From Bradyrhizobium jicamae (GTDB lineage Bacteria > Pseudomonadota > Alphaproteobacteria > Rhizobiales > Xanthobacteraceae), in the NCBI RefSeq assembly GCF_018130695.1, contig NZ_JAFCJX010000040.1, positions 1 to 64,000 of the forward strand: a stretch of 64,000 nucleotides of DNA. The letters run 5' to 3'. The first letter of the stretch is position 1. Each line of letters starts with the position of its first letter. The notes below the pieces were generated by a model, which made no database searches, was not told where the DNA came from, and saw only the letters and a program-made list of their open reading frames with translations. Of the stretch, positions 1 to 8,648 are shown piece by piece. A program made the translations under genes and the position numbers.

Positions 1-104
1 GCTCTCTCCCGCGAATCATCACTCAACTCACGGAATCAGCGATCAAATTCCTCCGCAAGATGTGTGAATTGGACAGCGCAAGCGGGAGAGGGGGAAGAAA
101 GAGA

Positions 105-1202
105 TCAGTTATTGAACCTGAAATGCATCACGTCGCCGTCGGCGACGACGTATTCCTTGCCTTCGAGCCGGAGCTTGCCGGCATCGCGCGCGCCGGCTTC
201 GCCGTTGCCGGCGATGTAATCGTCATAGGCAATGGTCTCGGCGCGGATAAAACCCTTTTCGAAATCGGTGTGGATCACGCCGGCGGCGCCGGGGGCCTTG
301 GTGCCGCGGTCGATGGTCCAGGCACGGGCTTCCTTCGGGCCGACGGTGAAATAGGTGATGAGATGGAGCAGCTCGTAGCCGGCGCGGATCAGGCGGTCGA
401 GACCGGCCTCTTCGAGGCCGAGCGTCTCCAGGAAGTCGACGCGCTCCTCGCGCGACAGCGTTGCGATCTCGGATTCGATCTTGGCTGATATCACCACCGC
501 GACCGCGCCTTCCTTCTTCGCGTGCTCGAACACGGCCTTGGAGAAATTGTTGCCGTCCTTGGCCGAGCCTTCCTCAACGTTGCAGACATAGAGCACCGGC
601 TTTGAGGTCAGGAGGCCGAGCATGCGGAACGCGCGTTCCTCTTCCGGCTTGCGCTCCAGCGCACGCGCCGGCTTGCCGTCGCGCAGCAGCACCAGCGCGC
701 GGTTGACGAGGTCAAGCTGTTCCTTGGCGTCCTTGTCGTTGCCCTTGGCCTTCTTGGAGAGATTGTCGACGCGCTTCTCGAGGCTGTCGAGGTCGGCGAG
801 CATCAGCTCGGTCTCGATGGTCTCGATATCCGCGAGCGGCGCGATCTTGCCCTCGACATGGGTGATGTCGGAATCCTCGAAGCAGCGCACCACATGCGCG
901 ACCGCATCAACCTCACGGATGGTCGCGAGGAACTGGTTGCCGAGGCCTTCGCCCTTCGACGCACCGCGGACCAGGCCTGCGATATCGACGAAGGTCAGCC
1001 GGGTCGGAATGATCTGCGCCGACTTGGCGATCGCCGACAGTCTGTCGAGCCTGGGATCGGGCACCGCGACTTCGCCGACATTCGGCTCGATGGTGCAGAA
1101 CGGATAGTTCGCCGCCTGCGCGGCGGCGGTTTCGGTCAGCGCATTGAACAGCGTCGACTTGCCGACGTTAGGCAGTCCGACGATTCCGCATTTGAATCCC
1201 AT
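105..1202 (-). CDS. ychF: Redox-regulated ATPase YchF (Obg-family P-loop NTPase)
   Basis: Cytosolic P-loop NTPase of the TRAFAC/Obg class; YchF/OLA1 proteins prefer ATP over GTP and associate with ribosomes and stress responses. The Walker A motif GLPNVGKST lies at about residues 9-17, a DIAGLVRGASKGEGLGNQFL switch region near residue 75, and the C-terminal TGS-like domain ends MHFRFNN, as is typical. The length of 365 aa matches the family. It is the last gene of a minus-strand run rplY-pth-ychF and lies 55 bp after pth, a conserved alphaproteobacterial neighbourhood. Confidence 0.97.
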   Translation of the reverse strand: MGFKCGIVGLPNVGKSTLFNALTETAAAQAANYPFCTIEPNVGEVAVPDPRLDRLSAIAKSAQIIPTRLTFVDIAGLVRGASKGEGLGNQFLATIREVDAVAHVVRCFEDSDITHVEGKIAPLADIETIETELMLADLDSLEKRVDNLSKKAKGNDKDAKEQLDLVNRALVLLRDGKPARALERKPEEERAFRMLGLLTSKPVLYVCNVEEGSAKDGNNFSKAVFEHAKKEGAVAVVISAKIESEIATLSREERVDFLETLGLEEAGLDRLIRAGYELLHLITYFTVGPKEARAWTIDRGTKAPGAAGVIHTDFEKGFIRAETIAYDDYIAGNGEAGARDAGKLRLEGKEYVVADGDVMHFRFNN

Positions 1203-1257
1203 GGTCCGTTCCGATCTCTCGCGCTCACCGCGCGTGATTGAGTCCTACTTCGCGCCA

Positions 1258-1851
1258 TCAGTCCTTGGCGTCGAAAAATCCCTTGGCCTGCATCGCCAGA
1301 TGCACCTTGTTGGCGAAGGAAGCATCCTGCCCCGCCGCCAGCAGCGCGGCATTGTCGGCGACGACCTCGCAGAGCGCCACCACCCAGGCACGGTCGCTCT
1401 TGGCGAAGTCCGACAGCACGTGGCTGTGCACCAGCTCCTTGACGCCGGGATGACCGATGCCGAGCCGCACCCGGCGATACTCGTTGCCGATATGTGCGGA
1501 GATCGATCGCAGGCCGTTATGGCCGGCAATGCCGCCACCGACCTTGACGCGCACTTTCGCCGGCGGCAGTTCGAGCTCGTCCTGGAACACGGTGACGTCG
1601 CCGGCTGCGATCTTGAAGAAGTTCGCCGCCTCCTGCACCGCGCGCCCGGAGTCGTTCATGTAGGTGGTCGGCTTCAGCAGCACGACCTTGTCGCGGCCAA
1701 GCACGCCTTCGGAGGTCTCGCCCTGAAAGCGACGGCGCCATGGTGCGAAACCATGACGCCGCTGGATCTCGTCGACCGCCAGGAAACCGATATTGTGCCG
1801 GTTGGCGGCGTATTTCGCTCCGGGATTACCGAGACCAACAAAGAGGCGCAT
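1258..1851 (-). CDS. pth: Peptidyl-tRNA hydrolase
   Basis: Cleaves the ester bond of peptidyl-tRNAs that drop off the ribosome, recycling tRNA. The start MRLFVGLGNPG carries the family's N-terminal Asn-containing loop (Asn9). The catalytic histidine is His19 in RHNIG. The motifs TYMNDSG (middle) and GGIAGHNGLRSI (substrate-binding Asn) are present. At 197 aa it has family length with no insertion. It sits between rplY and ychF on the same strand and is probably co-transcribed with them. Confidence 0.97.
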   Translation of the reverse strand: MRLFVGLGNPGAKYAANRHNIGFLAVDEIQRRHGFAPWRRRFQGETSEGVLGRDKVVLLKPTTYMNDSGRAVQEAANFFKIAAGDVTVFQDELELPPAKVRVKVGGGIAGHNGLRSISAHIGNEYRRVRLGIGHPGVKELVHSHVLSDFAKSDRAWVVALCEVVADNAALLAAGQDASFANKVHLAMQAKGFFDAKD

Positions 1852-1909
1852 GGCACGGTGTCCCGTGTCAGCGCGCGACCGGAGTGAGATCGCGCGCCGA
1901 CATGATCAC

Positions 1910-2629
1910 TTACTTCTTCTTGTCGCCGCCGGCAGGCGCCTTGGCGGCGGCCGGAGCCGCAGCACCTGCAGCCGGAGCCGCCGCGGCCGGAGCCGCAGCA
2001 CCCGCAGCCGGAGCCGCGGTCGCACCGGCAGCTGCCGCAGCCGCGGCCTTCTGCTCTTCGGCGTAACCGGACGGCGGCACGATGGTGACGAGGGTCGCGT
2101 CCTCACGGGTCAGCGACTTCACGCCCGCGGGCAGCTTGATGTCGGCGAGATGCAGCGAGTGGCTGATCTCGAGGCTGCCGACGTCGGCTTCGATATATTG
2201 CGGGATGTTGTCGACCTTGCACTCGAGCTCGAGCGCGTGGGTGACGATGTTGACGGTGCCGCCGCGCTTGATGCCGGGAGCGCCTTCCGCGTTGACGACG
2301 TGCAAGGGCACGCTGACGCGGATGGTCGCGCCTTCGCCGAGCCGCAGGAAGTCGACATGGAGCGGGAAGTCCTTCACCGGATCGAGGTGATAGTCGCGCG
2401 GAATCACGCGGTGCTTCTTGCCCTCGAGCTCGATGTCGAACAGGGTGGTGAGGAACCGGCCGGCCAGGATGCGCTGACGCAGGTCACGGTCATCGACCGA
2501 GATGGTCACGGGGGGCTGGTTGTTGCCGTAGATCACTCCGGGAACTCTCCCGGCGCGACGCTCTGCCCGGGCGGCCCCCTTGCCGCTCTGCGGACGCGAG
2601 GTCGCCTTCAATTCCTTGACGGTCGCCAT
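1910..2629 (-). CDS. rplY: 50S ribosomal protein L25/general stress protein Ctc
   Basis: Binds 5S rRNA in the large ribosomal subunit. The N-terminal L25 domain (about residues 1-95, with RVPGVIYG near residue 30) is followed by the TL5-type C-terminal beta domain (about 100-195). The last 45 or so residues are an Ala/Pro/Gly low-complexity tail ending in GGDKKK. That tail is encoded by a repetitive gcc/gca-rich tract at about 1910-2045 and is the most slippage-prone part of the gene. It lies 58 bp upstream of pth. The long form (239 aa) is the usual CTC type in Rhizobiales. Confidence 0.96.
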   Translation of the reverse strand: MATVKELKATSRPQSGKGAARAERRAGRVPGVIYGNNQPPVTISVDDRDLRQRILAGRFLTTLFDIELEGKKHRVIPRDYHLDPVKDFPLHVDFLRLGEGATIRVSVPLHVVNAEGAPGIKRGGTVNIVTHALELECKVDNIPQYIEADVGSLEISHSLHLADIKLPAGVKSLTREDATLVTIVPPSGYAEEQKAAAAAAAGATAAPAAGAAAPAAAAPAAGAAAPAAAKAPAGGDKKK

Positions 2630-2813
2630 AGCGTTAAGTCCTTGTATTTAAAAAGTTAAAGGCCGCAATGCGGCCCATGCTCAGGTCCACAGCAAGCCTC
2701 CAGGGGTGCGGGGGCCGCGGACGTGGCGGGCTTTTAGCCCCAAAGGGGCGAAATGACAAGGAAATGAAGGGGATTTTTCCGCCCGAAAGAGCACGGAATC
2801 GTGGGCCGGCGGA

Positions 2814-3074
2814 TTATCCCGCCGAGCCGCCGAGCTTGGCTTCCAGCGCCGCGATTCGCGCCTTCAACGCCTCGTTCTCCTCGCGGGCGAGGCGCGCCAT
2901 GTCCTTGACCGCGTCGAACTCCTCCCGCTTGACCACGTCGAGGTCGCGCAGGATGCGTTCGGCCTGGTTGCGCATGACCTGATCGACCTCGCGCTTGACG
3001 CCCTGGGCGGCGCCGGCGGCATCGTTCATCAGACGGCCGATCTCGTCGAAAAACCGGTTGTTGGTCTGGGTCAT
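2814..3074 (-). CDS. ubiK: Ubiquinone biosynthesis accessory factor UbiK (BMFP family)
   Basis: Small 86-aa protein of the membrane fusogenic/BMFP family (formerly YqiC), which aids aerobic ubiquinone biosynthesis. The N-terminal part carries an amphipathic region (NNRFFDEIGRLMNDAAGAAQG), and the C-terminal third is a heptad-rich coiled coil (EENEALKARIAALEAKLGG), the family hallmark. It is divergent from the dienelactone hydrolase gene with about 184 bp between their starts. It is followed on the minus strand by rplY after a 184-bp gap, so it may be a separate transcript. Confidence 0.88.
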   Translation of the reverse strand: MTQTNNRFFDEIGRLMNDAAGAAQGVKREVDQVMRNQAERILRDLDVVKREEFDAVKDMARLAREENEALKARIAALEAKLGGSAG

Positions 3075-3258
3075 TGCTCAAAACTCTCCGCGTTCGCTGC
3101 GTCCGTCGTAGCAGACAATGGCGATCCCCGCAGCGCGGTTCAAGGCCGCGCCGCATGGCCGACCGCTCCGCCGGTTGCCTTGTCACGGTCCCGTTTCCTT
3201 GCAATCGTATTGAACACACAACGAAAAATCGCAAAATCCAACGCGAGCGGAAGCGCCC

Positions 3259-3990
3259 ATGATCGAGCACACTGTCGACATCGAGACCAAGGACGGCAAG
3301 ACCACCACCTTCATCACCCATCCCGAGCGCGGCGGCCCCTTCCCGGTCATCATCTTCTACATGGATGCGCCGGCGATCCGCGAAGAGCTGCGCGACATGG
3401 CCCGCCGGCTCGGCACCTCCGGCTACTATGTGATGCTGCCCAATATGTACTACCGCTCCGGCGAGATGGAGCTCGGCCCGATCAATCCGGATCCGGAATC
3501 GCCGGAACGCAAGAAGATGTTCGCGCTGATGAACTCGCTGAACATCCCGCTGGTCATGGACGACACCAGGGGCCTGCTCGCCTATGCCGAGACCCAGAAG
3601 GCGGCGAACACCAAAATCATCGGCACCGTCGGCTATTGCATGAGCGGCCGCTATGCGGTGAACGCCGCCACGCATTTCGGCGATCGCGTCAAGGCCGCCG
3701 CCTCGGTCTACGGCACCCATCTGGCGACCGATCAATCCGACAGCCCGCATCTGGCCGCAAACAAGACCAAGGCCGAACTTTATTTCGCCTGCGCCGAGAC
3801 CGATATCTACGCGCCACAGGAAATCATCGAGAAGGTGAAGCAGGGCATGAAGGGATCGCGCAACGAGGTCGAGATCTATCCCGGCACGCATCACGGCTTC
3901 GCCTTCCCCAAGCGCCCGGTCTACGACCGCGACGCTGCCGAGCGGCACTGGGAGCGCCTGCTTGCGCTATACAGGCGCAACCTCATTTGA
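3259..3990 (+). CDS. Dienelactone hydrolase family protein
   Basis: Alpha/beta hydrolase of 243 aa in the dienelactone hydrolase family. The nucleophile is the Cys in VGYCMSGR (about residue 130), with Asp in CAETDIYAP and His in THHGFAFP completing the Cys-Asp-His triad. Classical members hydrolyse carboxymethylene-butenolide in chlorocatechol degradation, but no aromatic-degradation genes are nearby, so the substrate is unknown. It starts 13 bp before lgt on the same strand and probably leads the operon. Confidence 0.9.
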   Translation: MIEHTVDIETKDGKTTTFITHPERGGPFPVIIFYMDAPAIREELRDMARRLGTSGYYVMLPNMYYRSGEMELGPINPDPESPERKKMFALMNSLNIPLVMDDTRGLLAYAETQKAANTKIIGTVGYCMSGRYAVNAATHFGDRVKAAASVYGTHLATDQSDSPHLAANKTKAELYFACAETDIYAPQEIIEKVKQGMKGSRNEVEIYPGTHHGFAFPKRPVYDRDAAERHWERLLALYRRNLI

Positions 3991-4003
3991 TTCGCTTCCT
4001 TGC

Positions 4004-4867
4004 ATGATGCCGTTCCTGCTGATCAACTTCCCCGTCTTCAATCCCATTGCGCTGTCGCTCGGCCCGATCGCGATCCGCTGGTATGCGCTCGCCTATATCG
4101 GCGGCATCGTGATCGGCTGGGTCTATGCGCGCTCGCTGGTCAGGAAGGAGCGGCTGTGGGGCGGGCCGGCGCCGATCACGCTGCCGCAACTCGACGACTT
4201 CATCCTCTGGGTGACGCTCGGCATCATCCTCGGCGGCCGCACCGGCTACGTGCTGTTCTACAATCTGCCGTTCTTCATCCAGCACCCGGCCGAGATCTTC
4301 CAGCTGTGGAACGGCGGCATGTCGTTCCATGGCGGCTTCATGGGCTGCGTCATCGCGGTGATGTGGTTTGCGCGGCGGAACGGCATCTCGATCCTGTCGC
4401 TCGGCGACATCACCACCGCAGTCGGCCCGATCGGGCTGTTCCTCGGCCGCCTCGCCAACTTCATCAACAGCGAGTTGTGGGGCCGCACCGCCGATCCCAG
4501 CCTGCCCTGGGCGATGATCTTCCCCAATGGCGGCCCGCTGCCGCGGCACCCGAGCCAGCTCTATGAAGCCGGCCTCGAAGGCATCGTGCTGTTTGCGATC
4601 CTGGCGGTCATGATCCGGATGGGCGCGCTGAAGCGGCCCGGCCTGATCCTCGGCAGCTTCATCGCGATCTACGGCCTCGCCCGGATCACCAGCGAGCTGT
4701 TCCGGGAGCCCGACCCGCAGCTCGGATTCCTGTGGGGCGGATTAACCATGGGGATGCTGCTGTCAGTGCCAATGATCATCGTCGGCGCTATGATCATCAC
4801 GGCTGCGGTCCGTCGCGGGGCGACCGGATCGGCGCCGGGCCCAATTTCCAATTCCGTTCAGGGATAG
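4004..4867 (+). CDS. lgt: Prolipoprotein diacylglyceryl transferase
   Basis: Inner-membrane enzyme transferring diacylglycerol from phosphatidylglycerol to the lipobox cysteine of prolipoproteins, the first step of lipoprotein maturation. About seven hydrophobic segments are visible. HGGFMGC (catalytic His region) and the Lgt signature GRLANFINSELWGR are intact. ATG at 4004 (immediately followed by another ATG) fits family length (287 aa). It ends 2 bp before the GTG of the next gene, implying translational coupling. The second maturation enzyme, lspA, is 41 kb away in this window. Confidence 0.97.
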   Translation: MMPFLLINFPVFNPIALSLGPIAIRWYALAYIGGIVIGWVYARSLVRKERLWGGPAPITLPQLDDFILWVTLGIILGGRTGYVLFYNLPFFIQHPAEIFQLWNGGMSFHGGFMGCVIAVMWFARRNGISILSLGDITTAVGPIGLFLGRLANFINSELWGRTADPSLPWAMIFPNGGPLPRHPSQLYEAGLEGIVLFAILAVMIRMGALKRPGLILGSFIAIYGLARITSELFREPDPQLGFLWGGLTMGMLLSVPMIIVGAMIITAAVRRGATGSAPGPISNSVQG

Positions 4868-4869
4868 CC

Positions 4870-5988
4870 GTGACCGAACCCACTCCGCTGCTCGGAGAAA
4901 TCAGAAAGCTGATCAAGTCGGCCGGGCCGATGCCAGTCTGGCGCTACATGGAATTGTGCCTGATGCATCCCGACCACGGCTATTATCTGTCGCGCGATCC
5001 GCTCGGGCGCGAGGGCGATTTCACCACTGCGCCCGAAGTCAGCCAGATGTTCGGCGAACTGCTCGGGCTGTGGAGCGCCTCGATCTGGCGTGCGATCGGC
5101 TCGCCGCCGGAGTTGCGGCTGATCGAGCTCGGGCCCGGCCGCGGCACCATGATGGCGGACGCGCTGCGCGCGCTGCGCGTGCTGCCGCCGCTCTACCAGG
5201 CGATCAGCGTTCATCTCGTCGAAGTCAATCCGGTGCTGCGCGAAAAGCAGCGCGCGACGCTGTCGGGCGTGCGCAACATCAGCTGGCACGACACGATCGA
5301 CGACGTGCCGGAAGGCCCGGCCGTCATCCTCGCCAATGAATATTTCGACGTGCTGCCGATCCACCAGATGGTCCGCAAGGAGACCGGCTGGCACGAGCGC
5401 ACCGTCGGGATGGATGCCAACGGCAATCTCTACTTCGCCGCCGCGCCCGATCCGACGCCGCGCTTCGACGTGCTGCTGCCGCCTTTGGTACGCGCCGCCC
5501 CGCTCGGCGCTGTGTTCGAGTGGCGGCCCGACAATGAGATCATGAAGATCGCCTCGCGCGTCCGCGACCAGGACGGCGCGGCGCTGCTGATCGACTACGG
5601 CCATCTGCGCAGCGATGCCGGCGATACGTTTCAGGCGATCGCACGGCACAGCTTCGCCGATCCCCTGAAGACCCCGGGGCAGGCCGACGTCACCGCGCAT
5701 GTCGACTTCCAGGCGCTCTCGCGCGCGGCGGAAGATGTGGGCGCGCGCGTCCATGGTCCGGTGACGCAGGGCGATTTCCTCAAGCGCCTCGGCGTCGAAG
5801 CCCGCGCGGCCGGATTGATGGCCAAGGCGACGCCGGAAGTCTCCGCCGACATCGCCGGCGCGCTGAAGCGGCTGACCGACTCCGGACGCGGCGGCATGGG
5901 CTCGATGTTCAAGGCGATGGCGGTCTCCGAGCCGCGCATCACCGCGATCGCCGGCCTCAGCGACAAGCCTGACGACGACGAGGAATAG
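4870..5988 (+). CDS. SAM-dependent methyltransferase, MidA/NDUFAF7 family
   Basis: The bacterial relative of mitochondrial NDUFAF7, an arginine methyltransferase needed for complex I assembly; the bacterial substrate is not established. GTG at 4870 gives VTEPTPLLGEIRK, the usual family N-terminus, and follows the lgt stop by 2 bp. The class I SAM motif is LIELGPGRGTMMADALRA (about residue 80). DHGYY, GDFTTAPEVSQMFGE and ANEYFDVLPIHQ are family signatures. It is 372 aa long. The next gene, pgeF, starts 3 bp after its stop. Confidence 0.93.
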   Translation: MTEPTPLLGEIRKLIKSAGPMPVWRYMELCLMHPDHGYYLSRDPLGREGDFTTAPEVSQMFGELLGLWSASIWRAIGSPPELRLIELGPGRGTMMADALRALRVLPPLYQAISVHLVEVNPVLREKQRATLSGVRNISWHDTIDDVPEGPAVILANEYFDVLPIHQMVRKETGWHERTVGMDANGNLYFAAAPDPTPRFDVLLPPLVRAAPLGAVFEWRPDNEIMKIASRVRDQDGAALLIDYGHLRSDAGDTFQAIARHSFADPLKTPGQADVTAHVDFQALSRAAEDVGARVHGPVTQGDFLKRLGVEARAAGLMAKATPEVSADIAGALKRLTDSGRGGMGSMFKAMAVSEPRITAIAGLSDKPDDDEE

Positions 5989-5991
5989 CGA

Positions 5992-6759
5992 ATGACCGTG
6001 GGATCCCCGCTGCTGTCGGCCGTGCCTGGCCTGCGCCATGCCTTCTTCTCCCGCGAGGGCGGCGTCTCCGAGGGCATCTATGGCAGCCTCAATGGCGGGA
6101 TCGGCTCCAATGACGATCCGGCCAAGGTGATCGAGAACCGGCGGCGGATGGCCGAGCAACTCGGCGTCACCATCGATCACTTCCTCAGCGTGCATCAGGT
6201 GCACTCGCCCGACGTCGTGGTCGCAACCGGTCCGTGGAACGGCCAGCCGCGGCCGAAGGCGGACGCGCTCGTCACCAACATCGAGGGACTGGCGCTCGGC
6301 GTCACCACCGCCGACTGCGGCCCGATCCTGTTCGTCGACCCCAGCGCGCGCGTGATCGGCGCAGCCCATGCCGGCTGGAAGGGCGCGCTGACGGGCATCT
6401 TGGAATCCACCATCGCTGCGATGGAAAAGCTCGGCGCCGACAGAGGCGGCATCGTCGCCGCAATCGGTCCGCTGATCCGGCAGGAGTCCTACGAAGTCGG
6501 CCGTGAGTTCGTCGAACGCTTCATCGACGCCGATGCCGAGAACGGGAAATTCTTCCTGCCCGGCGAGCGCGAGGGCCACGCGATGTTCGACCTCGCCGGC
6601 TTCATCCGGATGCGGCTGGAGAACGCCGGCGTGCTGATGATCGACGATCTCGGCATCGACACCTACGCCGACGAGCGCTTCTACAGCTACCGCCGCTCGG
6701 TCCATCGCAAGGAAGCCGACTATGGACGGCTGGTCCACGCGATCGCGCTGGAAGGCTAG
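5992..6759 (+). CDS. pgeF: Peptidoglycan editing factor PgeF (YfiH/laccase-domain)
   Basis: Cys-His multicopper-like fold protein. Family members act as purine nucleoside phosphorylase/adenosine deaminase, and E. coli YfiH corrects mis-incorporated peptidoglycan precursors. The metal ligands are visible as His in HQVHSPDVV, Cys in TTADCGPILF and His in GAAHAGWKGA. At 255 aa it has family length. It is the last gene of the lgt-midA-pgeF string, an order common in alphaproteobacteria, with 3 bp spacing from the methyltransferase gene. Confidence 0.95.
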   Translation: MTVGSPLLSAVPGLRHAFFSREGGVSEGIYGSLNGGIGSNDDPAKVIENRRRMAEQLGVTIDHFLSVHQVHSPDVVVATGPWNGQPRPKADALVTNIEGLALGVTTADCGPILFVDPSARVIGAAHAGWKGALTGILESTIAAMEKLGADRGGIVAAIGPLIRQESYEVGREFVERFIDADAENGKFFLPGEREGHAMFDLAGFIRMRLENAGVLMIDDLGIDTYADERFYSYRRSVHRKEADYGRLVHAIALEG

Positions 6760-6832
6760 GTCTCAGCCTCCGATCATCATTATGCCCAGTTGGTCTTGAC
6801 TCTCCACCTGCTGGAGGCCGGACAACGCGGAC

Positions 6833-7765
6833 ATGACACAACGCACCTACAGTATCGGCGAGGCGGCGCGGATCAGCGGAATCACCGTCCGCAAGCTGCG
6901 CTTCTACTCGGACCAGGGCTTGCTGCCGCCAGCCGGCCGCACCGCGAGCGGCTATCGCGTCTTCACCGACGCCGAGCTCATTCGGCTCGACCTGATCCGT
7001 TGCCTGCGCGATGCCGGTCTCGGCCTCGAGAGCATCCGCGAAGTCCTGTCCCAGGAGCTCTCGCTGACCGAAGCGCTCAAGCTTCGCCTCGAGGCGCTGG
7101 AAGCCGAGATCGCGGCGCAGCGCCGCGTCGCCTCGACCCTGCGGGCTGCGTTGCGTTCACCGCAACTCACCGAAGCAGATTTGAGGAGATTCTGGACCAT
7201 GACGCAGCTGTCCCGCACCGAACGCCGCAACGTCGTCGAACGCTTTTTCGAGAAAGTGTCCGACGGCATCAACATCGATCAGAAATGGATCCGCCAGATG
7301 ATCGAGACCAGCGTGCCCGAACTACCCGACGATCCCTCGCCGGAGCAGTGCGACGCCTGGATCGAGCTGTCGACCATCCTGGGCGATCCCTCCTTCGTCG
7401 CCAGCATGCGCGCCAATGCCAGCGATGTCTGGGATCGTGGCGTGCTCGATCCCTCGACATGGCAGAAGGCGAGCGAGCCGATGCTGGCAAGGGCGAAAGA
7501 GGCGATCGCGTACGACGTTCAGCCGACCTCGGACACCGGCAAGGCGCTCGCGCGCGAATGGCTGGAGACATCGGCCCGGCTGCTCGGACGCGAGCCCAAT
7601 CTGGATTTCCGCAACTGGCTGCGCGCCAAGTATGCGCTGCATGATGGGCGCGCGGCGCGGTACTGGGAACTCGTCGCCATCATGCGCGGCCAGTCGCCGA
7701 ACAGCAGTCCAAACCGTGAATGGGCCTGGATCACCGCGGCGATGCAGCATCATCTCGCTGACTGA
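6833..7765 (+). CDS. MerR family transcriptional regulator
   Basis: The N-terminal MerR winged helix (about residues 6-75: YSIGEAARISGITVRKLRFY followed by GLLPPAGRTASGYRVF) leads into a dimerisation coiled coil (about 85-125). The large C-terminal domain (about 130-310) is helical and lacks the cysteines of metal sensors, so an organic ligand or multidrug-type sensor is more likely. No efflux pump or other clear target is adjacent. The upstream gap is 73 bp from pgeF. Confidence 0.9.
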   Translation: MTQRTYSIGEAARISGITVRKLRFYSDQGLLPPAGRTASGYRVFTDAELIRLDLIRCLRDAGLGLESIREVLSQELSLTEALKLRLEALEAEIAAQRRVASTLRAALRSPQLTEADLRRFWTMTQLSRTERRNVVERFFEKVSDGINIDQKWIRQMIETSVPELPDDPSPEQCDAWIELSTILGDPSFVASMRANASDVWDRGVLDPSTWQKASEPMLARAKEAIAYDVQPTSDTGKALAREWLETSARLLGREPNLDFRNWLRAKYALHDGRAARYWELVAIMRGQSPNSSPNREWAWITAAMQHHLAD

Positions 7766-7865
7766 ACAGGGCTTTTCGGCCCTGTGGACCGGTCCTGTGA
7801 TTCGTTAAGCCCTGTGTTCTCCCTGCCCTAGACGTTAAGCGGTTTTAACGATATCGCAGGGCCTA

Positions 7866-8480
7866 ATGAGGGAAGCGTCAACAGGCCGGTCTCAAACCGG
7901 GACAATCGTGCAGGCCGCGATCGCCGCGGCGTTGCTTGCGATTACCTGTGCGCTCGGCGGTTGCGCCGGTGGCGGTGCGACCGCGGATTCCTACGCGATG
8001 GCCGCCAGCACCGGCAGCGGACCCACGATCGCGTTCGAATCGATCGATGGCCCGCCGCCACCAGTGTTCGACCGCATGGTCGGTGTGCTCGACAGCGAAT
8101 CCAAGCTGCGCAGCCTGTCGGTCGTCTCGCGCGAGGGCGGCGCGGCCTATCGCGTGCGCAGCTATCTGTCGGCGCAGGTGGTGCGCGGCCGCACCGTGAT
8201 CTCCTGGGTCTGGGACGTCTACGACAGCAATCAGCAGCGCGCGCTGCGCCTGTCCGGTGAGGAACCCGCCGGCAAGGCCGGACGCGACGCCTGGGCTGCC
8301 GCCGACGACCTGATCCTGCGCAAGATCGCGCAAGCCGGTTTTGCCGGCCTCTCCGGCATGATCAATGGCGGCCCTGCGGGTGCACCCGCGCCTGCCCCGA
8401 GCCTCCGCGGACCTGCCGTCGCGAGCGGCCCGGCGGTCACCACGCCCGAGACCGTGGCGCTCGGTTATTCCGCCAACTAA
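7866..8480 (+). CDS. Putative lipoprotein of unknown function
   Basis: 204-aa protein with a hydrophobic N-terminal segment and a lipobox ALGGC (Cys33), so it is probably lipidated by the Lgt/LspA pathway. The body is a mixed alpha/beta domain with no motif I recognise (EGGAAYRVRSYLSAQVVRGR is typical of it). The C-terminal 45 residues are Gly/Ala/Pro-rich and probably disordered. It stands alone between the MerR gene and prs. The function is unknown. Confidence 0.75.
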   Translation: MREASTGRSQTGTIVQAAIAAALLAITCALGGCAGGGATADSYAMAASTGSGPTIAFESIDGPPPPVFDRMVGVLDSESKLRSLSVVSREGGAAYRVRSYLSAQVVRGRTVISWVWDVYDSNQQRALRLSGEEPAGKAGRDAWAAADDLILRKIAQAGFAGLSGMINGGPAGAPAPAPSLRGPAVASGPAVTTPETVALGYSAN

Positions 8481-8648
8481 CCCCCGCGGTATCCCGGATA
8501 TGGCCGTTTTTTGACCGGGAAAACCGCCTCCGTGGGTTGCCAGCCGAGGCGGCTGCCTGATATTCCCTCGCCCATCAAAAACCCGTTGGTTTTGTAGGGA
8601 CTTGAGATGCTCAACGTCGTATCCAGCAAAGCGCGGGAGGAAATTTCG

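Noticed and set aside
3..90. Inverted pair ctctcccgc/gcgggagag near the window start
   Set aside because: Arms are short and 70 bp apart, and the left part is cut by the window edge, so neither a repeat family nor a terminator can be supported.
4858..6738. 626-codon open frame on the minus strand
   Set aside because: It is antisense to midA-like and pgeF genes that have intact motifs; its composition is the mirror of high-GC codon bias, with no recognisable domain.
7767..7784. Short hairpin after the MerR gene (cagggc/gccctg)
   Set aside because: Six-base stem without a T-run; too weak to call a terminator.
8607..8648. Upstream start for prs (14 more residues)
   Set aside because: The Shine-Dalgarno lies inside this stretch and is positioned for the ATG at 8649, and the family N-terminus begins there.
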